Counted from the first letter of the stretch, positions 45,261 to 53,433 are shown. The stretch is DNA of 64,000 bases from Neotamlana sedimentorum (GCF_000943565.1 NZ_JTDW01000002.1:372001-436000); one strand, 5' to 3'. Notes: a model not told the origin generated them from the letters alone. A program made the numbers and translations.

Positions 45261-45333
45261 GACCCTGTGGCCAAGTGGTAAAGGCGTCCGCGTTGCAACC
45301 GGGAAGACGTCAGTTCGAATCTGACCAGGGTCT
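45261..45333 (+). tRNA. tRNA-Cys (GCA)
   Basis: A 73-nt cloverleaf. The acceptor arm GACCCTG pairs with CAGGGTC, and the discriminator base is T73, a strong Cys identity element. The D arm is GCC...GGC and the T arm is GTCAG-TTCGAAT-CTGAC. CCA is not encoded (TCAA follows). The anticodon loop is unusual: GTTGCAAC can place GCA (Cys) or, shifted one base, TGC in the anticodon position, and the stem has mismatches in either register. U73 and the overall arms favour Cys. Confidence 0.8.
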
Positions 45334-45338
45334 CAATC

Positions 45339-45372
45339 AAAGGAATGAAATCAAATTTCATTCCTTTTTTTT
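45339..45372 (+). terminator. Terminator after tRNA-Cys
   Basis: AAAGGAATGAAAT pairs perfectly with ATTTCATTCCTTT around a 3-nt loop and runs into a T-tract. It lies six bases after the tRNA end. Confidence 0.88.
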
Positions 45373-45665
45373 ATTTTGTTGTTACAAATTAACTAAAATA
45401 TTTGACTTCTAAGACAATCACAATGTTAAAAACGTTATATTTTAAGCATATATGTGTATTTCATAGATTTTTTTATTTATTTTCAACAAATAACACTTTT
45501 TTATAATTTTTTAGTTTTTCTTACGTCAGCAATTAGCCAAAGCTCTAAAAAAATAAAGGTTTCAGTATGTCAATGAACTTTTTGTGTGACTGAAAATACA
45601 GCTGGCAACAACGTGTATTTTTAACTGGTTTTTTCAGTCTTACTTATGAAATCGTTTCGGATTTT
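45373..45665. other. 293-bp gap without a gene; one nested hairpin
   Basis: No ORF or promoter with a clear target. GACTGAAAA (45588-45596) pairs with TTTTCAGTC (45631-45639), and inside it AAAATACA (45593-45600) can instead pair with TGTATTTT (45614-45621). The loop holds GCTGGCAACA, the right arm of the inverted repeat starting at 44853. Confidence 0.4.
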
Positions 45666-46202
45666 CTATTTCGGTTTTAATTGATATAACTCCATATTCA
45701 AGGGTTTTTCACCCGGAGGCGTGTATTCTTTTTCAAGTGTTTTTATCCAAGTAAATTTACAATTTTCTGCAACTTTAATACTTGTAATATTGGTGTGGTG
45801 TACAATAATTTGAAGGTTTTCTAACTTAAATTCTTGAAAAGCATATTGAGACAAGAATTTTATGGATTTTGAAATGATGCCTTTACTTTCAAAATTATAA
45901 TCGATAGCATATGCAAATTCGCCTTGTTTTGTATTCCAGTTTAGAGCTTTTAAATAGATGAGACCAATTATTTTTTTAGAATTATTGGGTTTTAATGTGA
46001 ATAGGAATTCTTTTTTTGCATTGTACTCTTTTACTTTTTTTGTTACAAAAAGTTGCGCTAAATCTGGTGTTAAATTTTGCTCTAGTGTTAATGGAAAATA
46101 GCGCTTTAATCTATCTTCGTTGGCTGCTACAAAATCGCAAATGCTCCAAGCATCTTTTTCAGAAATGGTATGTATTTCAAATAGCGTAGAATTATACAGC
46201 AT
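45666..46202 (-). CDS. GNAT family N-acetyltransferase (RimJ/RimL-like)
   Basis: A 178-aa acetyltransferase of the RimJ/RimL type. It begins with the substrate-binding segment FEIHTISEKDAWSICDFVAANEDRLKRYFPLT. The central strand IGLIYLKALNWNTKQGEFAYAIDYNFESKGIISKSIKFLSQYAF lies where the acetyl-CoA site and the R/Q-x-x-G-x-G/A region are expected, though the loop is degenerate. The C-terminal IIVHHTNITSIKVAENCKFTW matches motif B. Substrate unknown (protein N-terminus or small amine). The start overlaps the preceding EI24 gene by 11 bp, so the two are translationally close. Confidence 0.85.
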   Translation of the reverse strand: MLYNSTLFEIHTISEKDAWSICDFVAANEDRLKRYFPLTLEQNLTPDLAQLFVTKKVKEYNAKKEFLFTLKPNNSKKIIGLIYLKALNWNTKQGEFAYAIDYNFESKGIISKSIKFLSQYAFQEFKLENLQIIVHHTNITSIKVAENCKFTWIKTLEKEYTPPGEKPLNMELYQLKPK

Positions 46203-46950
46203 GTTGCGGTTTGTTTTTCGATTTTAAAGTATTAATAGTTGTAACCGATGCTGCAGTTACAGAAAGCGGTAATACTAGAACAAAACCAAATATAGGAATT
46301 AGTAAAATGAGTAGGAATACAATACCGTTTCCGATGGCTATTCCGCGATTGTTTTTAACAAACTGAATGCTTTCTTGGTATTTAAAATGCCGTTCTAAAG
46401 TATAATCCATATTACCAAAACCGGCATAGTAGGCTTGCATTAAAAAGAGTAAAACGGTTGAAAAAATATTTACAACGGGAATAAATTTTAAAAGTAAAAT
46501 AGGCATGGTAAATAGCAGTTCCTTTCCTAAGTTTCTAACATTTACTCGAATACCACGCCACAATTGTTCTTTAAAGGTGGTATTACGATGGTAATGCACT
46601 GTGTTGCCTGTAATGTGTGCTTCAATTTTTTCGGAAACGGGACTCATAAATGGTGCAGAAAGCGCCATAATAATGTGTTTAAACAAAATTAAGCCAATAA
46701 CTACAATAATTAAACCGCCAATAAACGCGCTTATGGTTGTGAAGGTTTCGTGACCCCAATTCCAGATCCAGATTTTTGCAATAAAATGCCCAATATTATC
46801 CGAAAGCGTATAAGCTGAACCAAAAATAATAATAAAGGTTATAAAGCTTATTAACATGGGAATAGCAAAGTATTTCCAGAGTTTTAATTTTGAAATTAAG
46901 CCGAAAGCACCTGCATAACCTTTTAAACCTTGAAGTATATTTTTTATCAT
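46192..46950 (-). CDS. EI24 domain membrane protein (CysZ-like)
   Basis: A 252-aa integral membrane protein with at least four hydrophobic segments, at about 28-50 (YFAIPMLISFITFIIIFGSAY), 77-98 (FIGGLIIVVIGLILFKHII), 143-170 and 208-238. The motif LSAPFMSPVSEKIEAHITG, with Pro-x2-Ser-Pro, matches the EI24/CysZ family that includes the sulfate transporter CysZ. No sulfate-assimilation gene is near, so I do not call it cysZ. It overlaps the GNAT gene by 11 bp on the same strand and sits in the haem cluster between hemE and hemF. Confidence 0.85.
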   Translation of the reverse strand: MIKNILQGLKGYAGAFGLISKLKLWKYFAIPMLISFITFIIIFGSAYTLSDNIGHFIAKIWIWNWGHETFTTISAFIGGLIIVVIGLILFKHIIMALSAPFMSPVSEKIEAHITGNTVHYHRNTTFKEQLWRGIRVNVRNLGKELLFTMPILLLKFIPVVNIFSTVLLFLMQAYYAGFGNMDYTLERHFKYQESIQFVKNNRGIAIGNGIVFLLILLIPIFGFVLVLPLSVTAASVTTINTLKSKNKPQHAV

Positions 46951-46973
46951 AACTTTTTTAATTAGTTATAGAT

Positions 46974-47119
46974 CTGCGTTAGCGATTGAGGCATTTGTTG
47001 AAGCTCTTTTATTTACTATTAAAAGTAAATAAAAAGCGACTGCCGAAAGCGCGACCTATTTTTTATAACTATTAGTTTGTTATTTGCACTAAATGTTACT
47101 TAAAAAATAGGTAACGCCC
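46974..47119 (+). ncRNA. Structured intergenic repeat, copy C (expanded stems)
   Basis: A divergent member of the family of copies A and B, 146 bp. It starts CTGCGTTAG, carries GATTGAGGCAT and the block GAAAGCGCGACC, and ends GGTAACGCC. The two variable stems are enlarged and perfect: TTTTATTTACTT pairs with AAGTAAATAAAA, and ACCTATTTTTTA pairs with TAAAAAATAGGT. It lies between the EI24 gene and hemE. Confidence 0.6.
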
Positions 47120-47127
47120 AATTTATT

Positions 47128-48153
47128 TTAGGCTTTATAGTTTTTTACAGCATCTATAAAGGCTTTGGCATTTTCTAGAGGAATATCTGGTAAAATACCG
47201 TGCCCGAGATTTACAATGTATTTGTCTTTACCAAATTGGTTAATCATTTCTGTAACCATTTCTTTTATTTTTTCTGGTGAAGAATACAATCGTGTTGGAT
47301 CGAAATTACCTTGAAGTGTAATGTTCCCGCCGGTTAAATAGCGTGCATTTTTTGGAGAACAAGTCCAGTCTACACCAAGGGCAGAAGCTCCAGATTTTGC
47401 CATAACATCTAATGCAAACCAACAGCCTTTACCAAAGGCAATTACTGGTGTTTCATCTTTTAAAGCATCGATTATTTGCTGTATGTATTGCCAAGAAAAT
47501 TCTTGATAATCGGTTGGTGACAGCATACCGCCCCAAGAATCGAATACTTGTACGGCGTTACAACCAGCTTTTACTTTTTGTTTTAAATAGGCAATGGTTG
47601 TGTCGGTAATTTTTTGCAGCATTTGGTGTGCCGCAACAGGGTTTGTAAAGCAGAATTTTTTGGCTTTATCGAAATTTTTACTGCCTTGACCTTGCACGCA
47701 ATAGCAAAGAATTGTCCAAGGTGAACCTGCAAAACCTATTAACGGTATTTCGTTGTTTAGCTTTTCTTTAGTGGCTTTTATTGCTTTGTAAACGTAGTCT
47801 AACTCTACTGTAACATCTGGTACAACTACGTTGTCTACATCTTTTTGTGTACGAATTGGGTTTGGTAAAAACGGGCCAAAATTGGGTTTCATTTGCACCT
47901 CAATATTCATGGCTTGCGGAATTACCAAAATATCGCTGAATAAAATAGCGGCATCCATACCGTAACGACGAATAGGTTGAACGGTAATTTCACTAGCAAG
48001 TTCTGGGGTTTGGCAACGTGTAAAGAAATCGTATTTCGCTTTAATTTCCATGAATTCTGGTAGATAGCGACCTGCTTGACGCATCATCCATACGGGTGGA
48101 CGTTCTACGGTTTCTCCTTTTAATGCTCTTAAAAATAAATCGTTTTTAATCAT
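47128..48153 (-). CDS. hemE: Uroporphyrinogen decarboxylase
   Basis: A 341-aa cytoplasmic enzyme that removes four carboxyl groups from uroporphyrinogen III to give coproporphyrinogen III. Signatures: the N-terminal [32 protein letters not shown], the [16 protein letters not shown] segment, [10 protein letters not shown] and the terminal [21 protein letters not shown]. The length is exactly typical. Its start codon lies 2 bp from the left end of an inserted cassette (48155-48618) that separates it from hemCD. Structured repeat copy C lies just downstream of its stop. Confidence 0.96.
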   Translation of the reverse strand: MIKNDLFLRALKGETVERPPVWMMRQAGRYLPEFMEIKAKYDFFTRCQTPELASEITVQPIRRYGMDAAILFSDILVIPQAMNIEVQMKPNFGPFLPNPIRTQKDVDNVVVPDVTVELDYVYKAIKATKEKLNNEIPLIGFAGSPWTILCYCVQGQGSKNFDKAKKFCFTNPVAAHQMLQKITDTTIAYLKQKVKAGCNAVQVFDSWGGMLSPTDYQEFSWQYIQQIIDALKDETPVIAFGKGCWFALDVMAKSGASALGVDWTCSPKNARYLTGGNITLQGNFDPTRLYSSPEKIKEMVTEMINQFGKDKYIVNLGHGILPDIPLENAKAFIDAVKNYKA

Positions 48154-48154
48154 G

Positions 48155-48618
48155 TTAGTTTTTGGCTTTTGGCTCTTAGCGGTTGGCTAAAAAGCATTAA
48201 CTATTTTTTATTTTGCTTATTAAGCTATTTATCATTCTTGCTTCTTTTTGAATTAAAGTAAAACTATTTTCAAGTTCATTTTCTTTTAGGAATTTTAATT
48301 CTTTAGCAATAATTAATTGTGTTTCTACTTCAAATAAAGAACCGATTGCAATTTCTAAAAATCGTTTAAATTCAATCTCACTATTTCTACTACAACCTTC
48401 TGCTATATTCGATGGAACAGAAACTGCGGCTCTTGTAAGTTGACTTTTTAAACCAAACTTTTCTTCGGAAGGTAATTTGTTAGATAATTGATAGACTTGT
48501 TTTACAAGTTCGATTCCGTTCTTTCATATGTCTAGTTTTTTAAAATCTCTCATTTTATTAACTATTTACCTTTAGCTGTTGGTTATAGTGCGTAGTTGTG
48601 CCAAAAGCCAAAAACTAA
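48155..48618. mobile_element. Inverted-repeat-bounded cassette with an IVS-type four-helix-bundle gene
   Basis: TTAGTTTTTGGCTTTTGGC (48155-48173) and its perfect 19-bp inverse (48600-48618) bound a 464-bp element that fills the gap between hemE and hemCD. The enclosed minus-strand frame encodes a 23S-rRNA-IVS-type protein. No target-site duplication is clear and no transposase is present. Confidence 0.6.
48197..48553 (-). pseudogene. Four-helix-bundle (23S rRNA IVS-type) protein gene with an in-frame TGA
   Basis: The minus-strand frame from the ATG ending at 48553 reads MRDFKKLDI, then TGA (48524-48526), then KNGIELVKQVYQLSNKLPSEEKFGLKSQLTRAAVSVPSNIAEG... to a TAA at 48197-48199: 118 codons plus stop. 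The usual family sequence has Trp at the TGA position (LDIWKN or similar), so a TGG-to-TGA change is likely. RAAVSVPSNIAEG is the family core. The rest of the frame is intact with no further stops, so the lesion is young, or TGA is read through at low level. No good alternative start follows it, so any product would come from read-through. Confidence 0.82.
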
Positions 48619-48628
48619 TAGCTAAGAG

Positions 48629-50206
48629 CTACAACACAAAGTGGTTGTTCACCAACTCGATAACGCTTTCTACGGTTGGTACTTTGGCTATTTTTACTTC
48701 TTTAAAATGTTTTCGAGCTTCTTTTGCGGTGGTTTCACCTATGCAAAACGCTGTAATGTCGTTATCGTTTTTTTGCTTGTAACTTTGTACAGTCGATGGG
48801 CTAAAAAACAGCACACTGTTTACAGATTTTGGAAGCTCTACAGCATCGAATTTGGTTTGGTAAGCTTCAACTTCGTTTACTTTAATATTATTGTTTTCTA
48901 AAATATTTGGTAAATCGTCGAGCCTTAAATTGCTACAAAAGTAAGTGACTTCGGTGCCTTCAATATATTCAACTAAATGTTCGGCTAAAGCTTTTGCGTT
49001 TTTTTCGGAGTGCTTTACTTTGCCAATTTTGTTTTCAATTAAGCGTTTTGTGCGACGACCAACACAATAAATATTTTTGAATTGTAACTCGGGTGCCGAA
49101 AAGTTGGTTAGCAAAGCATCAACAGCGTTTTTACTTGTAATTATTACGTTTTCAATTTCGTTTTTTATTACATGTTTTAAAATGCGGTTGGGGTTAGTTT
49201 TTATAAAATCTGAACTTTCTGCTTTTATAGCATCACTAAAAAGTAAACGTTGGTCTTCGGTTAAGGATTTTGTTGAATAAACGTTGGTTTGCTTGCCTTC
49301 GTTTTTAATATCGTCCATTAAACGTTTACCACCGCGTTCTATAATATAATTTGAAGCGTATGTTGCAATATCGTGGTGTTTACCTAGTTTTTCAACGCGT
49401 GTTACTTCTATTTTTTTGCTTCCGTCTTTACTTAAAAGAATACCTTTAAACGAAACTTCTTCATTTTTAATTTTTGCTAAAGCACCTATTGGAGCAGTAC
49501 AACCGCCTTCTAATTTGTTTAAAAAGTCACGCTCTATGGTTGTGCAAATTTCGGTTTCTTCGTCGTTAAGTTGTTTGCAAGCTTCAACTGCAAAGTCGTT
49601 ATCGGCTAGAGCTGCAATCATTATGGCGCCTTGTGCGGGCGCAGGAATCATCCAATCTAAATTTATGGCTTCGGTTGGTCTTATTCCAATTCGGCCAATA
49701 CCTGCAGCGGCAAAAATAGCACCATTCCAATCGTTGTTTTGTAGTTTTTCGAGTCTTGAGTTTACATTTCCTCGTAAATCTACAACGTTGTGGGTTGGAT
49801 AGCGGTTTAGCCATTGTGCGCGCCTGCGTAAACTTCCGGTAGCGATAGTTGCATTTTTAGCTCCTAAAAACTCTTCGTTATCTTTAAAAACCAATGTATC
49901 GTTAACATTGCCACGTTTTAAAACAGCGACTTGTTTTACGCCTTTTGGTAAAATGGTTGGTACATCTTTTAGAGAATGCACCGCAATATCTATATCTTTA
50001 TTTAATAAAGCAATATCTAGAGTTTTGGTAAAAATACCAGTAATTCCAAGCTCGTAAAGTGGCTTGTCGAGTACAATATCGCCTGTAGATTTTACAGGAA
50101 CTAGCTCGCTTTTATAACCTAAGTGTTCGAGTTGTTGTTGTACAGTTTTGGCCTGCCATAACGCTAATTCGCTATCGCGGGTACCTATTTTTATAATTTT
50201 AGACAT
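48629..50206 (-). CDS. hemC: Fused hydroxymethylbilane synthase / uroporphyrinogen-III synthase
   Basis: A 525-aa two-enzyme protein. Residues 1-300 are HemC: KIGTRDSELALWQAKTVQQQ, ATGSLRRRAQWLNRYP, DLRGNVNSRLEKL, PAPAQGAI and GGCTAPIGA, with Cys236 as the dipyrromethane attachment site. Residues ~305-525 are a divergent HemD domain (FIKTNPNRILKHVIKNEIENVIITSKNAVDALL, then SVLFFSPSTVQSY and FCIGETTAKEARKHFKEVKIAKVPT). The fusion couples polymerisation of four porphobilinogens to ring closure before the unstable linear tetrapyrrole can cyclise by itself. The start overlaps the hemA stop by 8 bp (translational coupling). Downstream lies the inserted cassette, then hemE. Confidence 0.95.
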   Translation of the reverse strand: MSKIIKIGTRDSELALWQAKTVQQQLEHLGYKSELVPVKSTGDIVLDKPLYELGITGIFTKTLDIALLNKDIDIAVHSLKDVPTILPKGVKQVAVLKRGNVNDTLVFKDNEEFLGAKNATIATGSLRRRAQWLNRYPTHNVVDLRGNVNSRLEKLQNNDWNGAIFAAAGIGRIGIRPTEAINLDWMIPAPAQGAIMIAALADNDFAVEACKQLNDEETEICTTIERDFLNKLEGGCTAPIGALAKIKNEEVSFKGILLSKDGSKKIEVTRVEKLGKHHDIATYASNYIIERGGKRLMDDIKNEGKQTNVYSTKSLTEDQRLLFSDAIKAESSDFIKTNPNRILKHVIKNEIENVIITSKNAVDALLTNFSAPELQFKNIYCVGRRTKRLIENKIGKVKHSEKNAKALAEHLVEYIEGTEVTYFCSNLRLDDLPNILENNNIKVNEVEAYQTKFDAVELPKSVNSVLFFSPSTVQSYKQKNDNDITAFCIGETTAKEARKHFKEVKIAKVPTVESVIELVNNHFVL

Positions 50207-51467
50207 TTTTTGTGGAAGGCTCTAGTTGAAACACTTTTTTAATTAGTTCTAAACTGTCGTTTGTAGAAATATTATCATCTTTTAAATGATGCGCAAAGTG
50301 GTTTGTTATTTTTTGAATGATGTTATTACTAATTAATTCGGCTTGGGCTTCGTTAAAATCGGATAGTTTTTTACGTTGCACATCGAGTTCGGCAACGGCA
50401 AAATCGTTTAACTTGTGTTTTAAAGCTTTTATTGTTGGTGCAAATTTTCGGGTTTCTAACCAGGAGTTAAAATCTGCTTTAACATCTTCAATAATAGTTT
50501 CGGCTAAAGGAATATGTTTTTTTCTTGCTTCTAAAGTTTGATCTGTGATTTTCGATAAATGATCTAAATGAATTAAAGTCACATTATCCAGTTCTTTTAC
50601 GTTTTCATCTACATTTTTAGGTATAGATAAATCGAGAATTAATAATGGCTTTTTACTCTGAATTAAATATTTATCGATAGTTGGGCGTTGTGCACCAGTG
50701 GCCACAATTAAAATGTCCGATTTGCTTAATTCTTCTTGTAAATTGGCATAATCTTTAACTACTAAATTAAATTTACCAGCAATTGCTTCGGCTTTAGTTT
50801 TGGTACGATTAATTAATGTAATATGCTCGTTCTTAGTGTGTTTTACAAGGTTTTCACAGGTGTTTCTTCCTATTTTTCCAGTTCCAAAAAGTAAAATGTT
50901 TTTGTTAGGAATATCTGCAACAGTATTAAAAATATATTGAACCGATGCAAACGAAACCGATGTTGCACCAGACGAAATTCCAGTTTCATTTTTAATACGT
51001 TTACTGGCTTGAATGATTGCATTTACTAAACGCTCTGAAAATGGGTTGAGTAAGTCGTGCTTTCTAGATAATCGTGCAGAGATTTTTAACTGACTAATAA
51101 TTTCAAAATCTCCTAGAATTTGGCTGTCTAAACCAGAACCTACCCGAAACATGTGCGAAATAGCTTCTTGGTTTTTATAAATGTATGCTACTTCTCTAAA
51201 CTCTTCAACTGTACCTCGGGTGTTGTTACAAAGTAATTCAATAAGTTGGTAAGGGTGTTGTGCAAAACCGTAAATTTCAGTACGGTTACAAGTAGAAATA
51301 ACAATTAGGCTATCAATAGTATTAGCTTTAGCTTGTTTTAATAATTTTAGTTTAGCCTCATCGTCTAAGCTAAAATGTCCTCTTACTTCGGCATCGGCCT
51401 TTTTGTAACTTAAGCCAATAGCATAAAAGGAACTACTTTTCGAAATGTTATACTGCTGCATACTCAA
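50199..51467 (-). CDS. hemA: Glutamyl-tRNA reductase
   Basis: A 422-aa NADPH enzyme that reduces glutamyl-tRNA to glutamate-1-semialdehyde, the first committed step of C5-pathway tetrapyrrole synthesis. The nucleophile is Cys60 in VISTCNRTEIYG. MFRVGSGLDSQILGDFEI and the NADP motif LLFGTGKIGRNTCENLVKH are typical, as is the C-terminal dimerisation helix region. The second Met (MQQYN) is an equally plausible start. A TATTTTTG element at 51484-51491 gives it its own promoter. Divergent from an AraC-type regulator gene 180 bp away. hemL, the next step, is not in the window. Confidence 0.96.
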   Translation of the reverse strand: MSMQQYNISKSSSFYAIGLSYKKADAEVRGHFSLDDEAKLKLLKQAKANTIDSLIVISTCNRTEIYGFAQHPYQLIELLCNNTRGTVEEFREVAYIYKNQEAISHMFRVGSGLDSQILGDFEIISQLKISARLSRKHDLLNPFSERLVNAIIQASKRIKNETGISSGATSVSFASVQYIFNTVADIPNKNILLFGTGKIGRNTCENLVKHTKNEHITLINRTKTKAEAIAGKFNLVVKDYANLQEELSKSDILIVATGAQRPTIDKYLIQSKKPLLILDLSIPKNVDENVKELDNVTLIHLDHLSKITDQTLEARKKHIPLAETIIEDVKADFNSWLETRKFAPTIKALKHKLNDFAVAELDVQRKKLSDFNEAQAELISNNIIQKITNHFAHHLKDDNISTNDSLELIKKVFQLEPSTKNV

Positions 51468-51483
51468 ACCTAAATTCTGGAAA

Positions 51484-51491
51484 CAAAAATA
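51484..51491 (-). promoter_or_regulatory. -7 promoter element of the hemA-hemCD operon
   Basis: TATTTTTG on the minus strand (reads CAAAAATA on the plus strand), 17 bp before the hemA ATG. Confidence 0.55.
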
Positions 51492-51585
51492 TAGTCTTAC
51501 CTTAACAAAAAATAACGCTTAAAGAACTTTTAGTATCGTTAAGAGTTTTTTATGGTTAATTTACTTAAAACTGTGATAAATATCA

Positions 51586-51593
51586 TATTTTTG
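51586..51593 (+). promoter_or_regulatory. -7 promoter element of the AraC regulator gene
   Basis: TATTTTTG on the plus strand, 55 bp before the ATG at 51648. With the hemA element it makes a short divergent promoter region of about 180 bp in which the regulator could act on both sides. Confidence 0.5.
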
Positions 51594-51647
51594 TAGTAAA
51601 TACAATGGTTTTGAATACAACTATTTAGAACAAATCTAAATAATACA

Positions 51648-52550
51648 ATGATGAATAACACTCAAAGTCAAAAAAAAAATGTCGCTGTAAGAACTTTTGA
51701 AGAAACAAAAGTAGACGAAGGTTTTTTTGTGTTAACTTATAAAAATGATGAAAACCAAACGCAAAATATTGTAAAAGATATAGATAGCGATTATATACAA
51801 TTTCATTTTTGTTTAAAAGGAAGTAGTAAGTTTGTTTTTAATCAAGGACGCTATGCGTTAAATATTTTGGCAGAAAATGCATTACTACTTTATAACCCAC
51901 AGCGCGATTTACCAATAAATTTAGAAGCCGATCCCAATTCTTGGATTGTTTCGGTATTAATTTCAATAAAAAAATTTCACGGTTTATTTTCTCAAGAAGC
52001 GGGTTATATTACTTTTTTAAGTGAAGAAAATATAGATAAAAAGTATTATAAAGACGGAGTAATTTCACCATCAATGGCAATTGTTTTAAATCAGTTAATC
52101 AACTATAATTTAAATCAGAGCATTAAAAATTTGTACTTTAAAGCTAAAGCATACGAATTACTAAGTCTATATTTTAATAGAAGTGAAGATGCTGATGTAG
52201 AACAGTGTCCGTTTTTAGTTGATGAAACTAATGTTATTAAAATTAGAAAAGCAAAAGATATAATTATCGCAAGAATGGCAGAACCACCTAGTTTGCAAGA
52301 ATTAGCAGATGAAATAGGATTAACTTTAAAAAAGTTAAAAGAAGGATTTAAACAAATTTATGGCGATTCTGTATTTAGTTTTTTATTCGACTATAAAATG
52401 GAAGTGGCGCGTAAATTACTTGAAGCCGGAAATGATAATGTAAACGAAGTTGGCCTAAAAGTTGGATATAGTACGGCAAGTCATTTTATTGCAGCCTTTA
52501 AAAAGAAGTATGGAACAACTCCAAAAAAATATGTAACCTCTTTAAATTAG
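51648..52550 (+). CDS. AraC family transcriptional regulator
   Basis: A 300-aa regulator. The N-terminal half (about 20-190) is a cupin-like ligand domain without recognisable ligand residues (QFHFCLKGSSKFVFNQGRYALNI). The C-terminal ~90 residues carry the double HTH: PPSLQELADEIGLTLKKLKEGFKQIYG and NVNEVGLKVGYSTASHFIAAFKKKYGTTPKKY. It diverges from hemA and precedes a run ending in hemH and hemJ, so it may control haem genes or iron-related genes (inference from position). Its direct target cannot be read from the sequence. Confidence 0.9.
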   Translation: MMNNTQSQKKNVAVRTFEETKVDEGFFVLTYKNDENQTQNIVKDIDSDYIQFHFCLKGSSKFVFNQGRYALNILAENALLLYNPQRDLPINLEADPNSWIVSVLISIKKFHGLFSQEAGYITFLSEENIDKKYYKDGVISPSMAIVLNQLINYNLNQSIKNLYFKAKAYELLSLYFNRSEDADVEQCPFLVDETNVIKIRKAKDIIIARMAEPPSLQELADEIGLTLKKLKEGFKQIYGDSVFSFLFDYKMEVARKLLEAGNDNVNEVGLKVGYSTASHFIAAFKKKYGTTPKKYVTSLN

Positions 52551-52556
52551 TATGTT

Positions 52557-52718
52557 ATGAAATTTTTAACCCCAGAAATTGAAGCATTAGCCAACGAATC
52601 AAACAGAAAATCGTTAGTAAAACAAGGTGTATCTTGTGGTATTTTTCAGGATACCGAAAACAAAAACGAACGCCAAAAATATTACTACGAGCAAAAAATA
52701 GAACAACAAAATAAATAA
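52557..52718 (+). CDS. Small conserved-looking 53-aa protein between the AraC and ThuA genes
   Basis: An ATG at 52557, seven bases after the AraC stop, opens a 53-codon frame: MKFLTPEIEALANESNRKSL, then VKQGVSCGIFQDTENKNERQ and a Lys/Gln-rich tail. The spacing (6 bp before, 3 bp after to the ThuA ATG) is that of a real operon gene. The product is hydrophilic, has one Cys and carries no signal peptide. I do not recognise a family. It could be a small cytosolic partner of the regulator. Confidence 0.65.
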   Translation: MKFLTPEIEALANESNRKSLVKQGVSCGIFQDTENKNERQKYYYEQKIEQQNK

Positions 52719-52721
52719 AAC

Positions 52722-53429
52722 ATGAAACAATTTTTATTATTAATCTTAATAGGTTTTACCTCTTTATCGTATGCCGGCGATAAGGTTTTAGTATTTAGTA
52801 AAACCGATGGTTATAGGCATAAATCTATAGAAGTAGGAGCAGAAGCAATTAAGAAACTTGGTAGTGAAAACCAGTTTGAAGTTTTCCACACCGAAGATGC
52901 GAGTTTGTTTACCTATAAAAATTTAAAGGAATACCAACTTGTTATATTTTTAAACACCACCAAAAATGTTTTAAATGAAAGCCAAGAACAAGCTTTTAAA
53001 AAATACATTAATAAAGGTGGTAGCTTTTTAGGTGTTCATGCAGCTACCGATACCGAATTTAATTGGCCTTGGTATAATAAATTGGTTGGCGCTTACTTTT
53101 TAAGTCACCCAAAACAATGCGAAGCTACTATGCATGTTCAAGATGGTGAACATGAGGCAACCAAACATTTAAATGAAACTTGGGTAAAGCACGACGAATG
53201 GTATAATTTTAAAAACATTAGCGATGCTATTAATGTGGTTTTAACAGTTGATGAAGACTCTTACGAAGGTGGAGAAAACGGCGATTTTCACCCCATAGCA
53301 TGGTACCAAGAGTTTGATGGAGGTCGCATGTTTTATACGGCATTAGGGCATACTAAAGAATCGTATACTAATCCTAAATTTTTAAATCATTTACTTGGAG
53401 GTATTATTTATTGCTTAAATCGGAAATAA
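52722..53429 (+). CDS. ThuA-domain secreted protein
   Basis: A 235-aa protein with signal peptide MKQFLLLILIGFTSLSYAGDK. The mature part is a ThuA (trehalose-utilisation) domain of class I glutamine amidotransferase-like fold: KVLVFSKTDGYRHKSIEVGAEAI, GGSFLGVHAATDTEFNWPWYNKLVGAYF and PIAWYQEFDGGRMFYTALGHTKESY. The family is common in Bacteroidota carbohydrate loci and its enzymatic role is open. It is exported, unlike cytosolic ThuA. It lies in the short plus-strand run between the AraC gene and hemH, without sugar genes nearby. Confidence 0.9.
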   Translation: MKQFLLLILIGFTSLSYAGDKVLVFSKTDGYRHKSIEVGAEAIKKLGSENQFEVFHTEDASLFTYKNLKEYQLVIFLNTTKNVLNESQEQAFKKYINKGGSFLGVHAATDTEFNWPWYNKLVGAYFLSHPKQCEATMHVQDGEHEATKHLNETWVKHDEWYNFKNISDAINVVLTVDEDSYEGGENGDFHPIAWYQEFDGGRMFYTALGHTKESYTNPKFLNHLLGGIIYCLNRK

Positions 53430-53433
53430 AATA

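Noticed and set aside
48524-48526. Recoding of TGA as Trp or selenocysteine
   Set aside because: Trp is written TGG throughout the other genes, the case is single, and no SECIS-like hairpin is seen right after the TGA. A nonsense mutation is simpler.
49416-49814. 128-aa plus-strand and 71-aa minus-strand frames inside hemC
   Set aside because: Shadow frames; the hemC motifs are continuous through this stretch.
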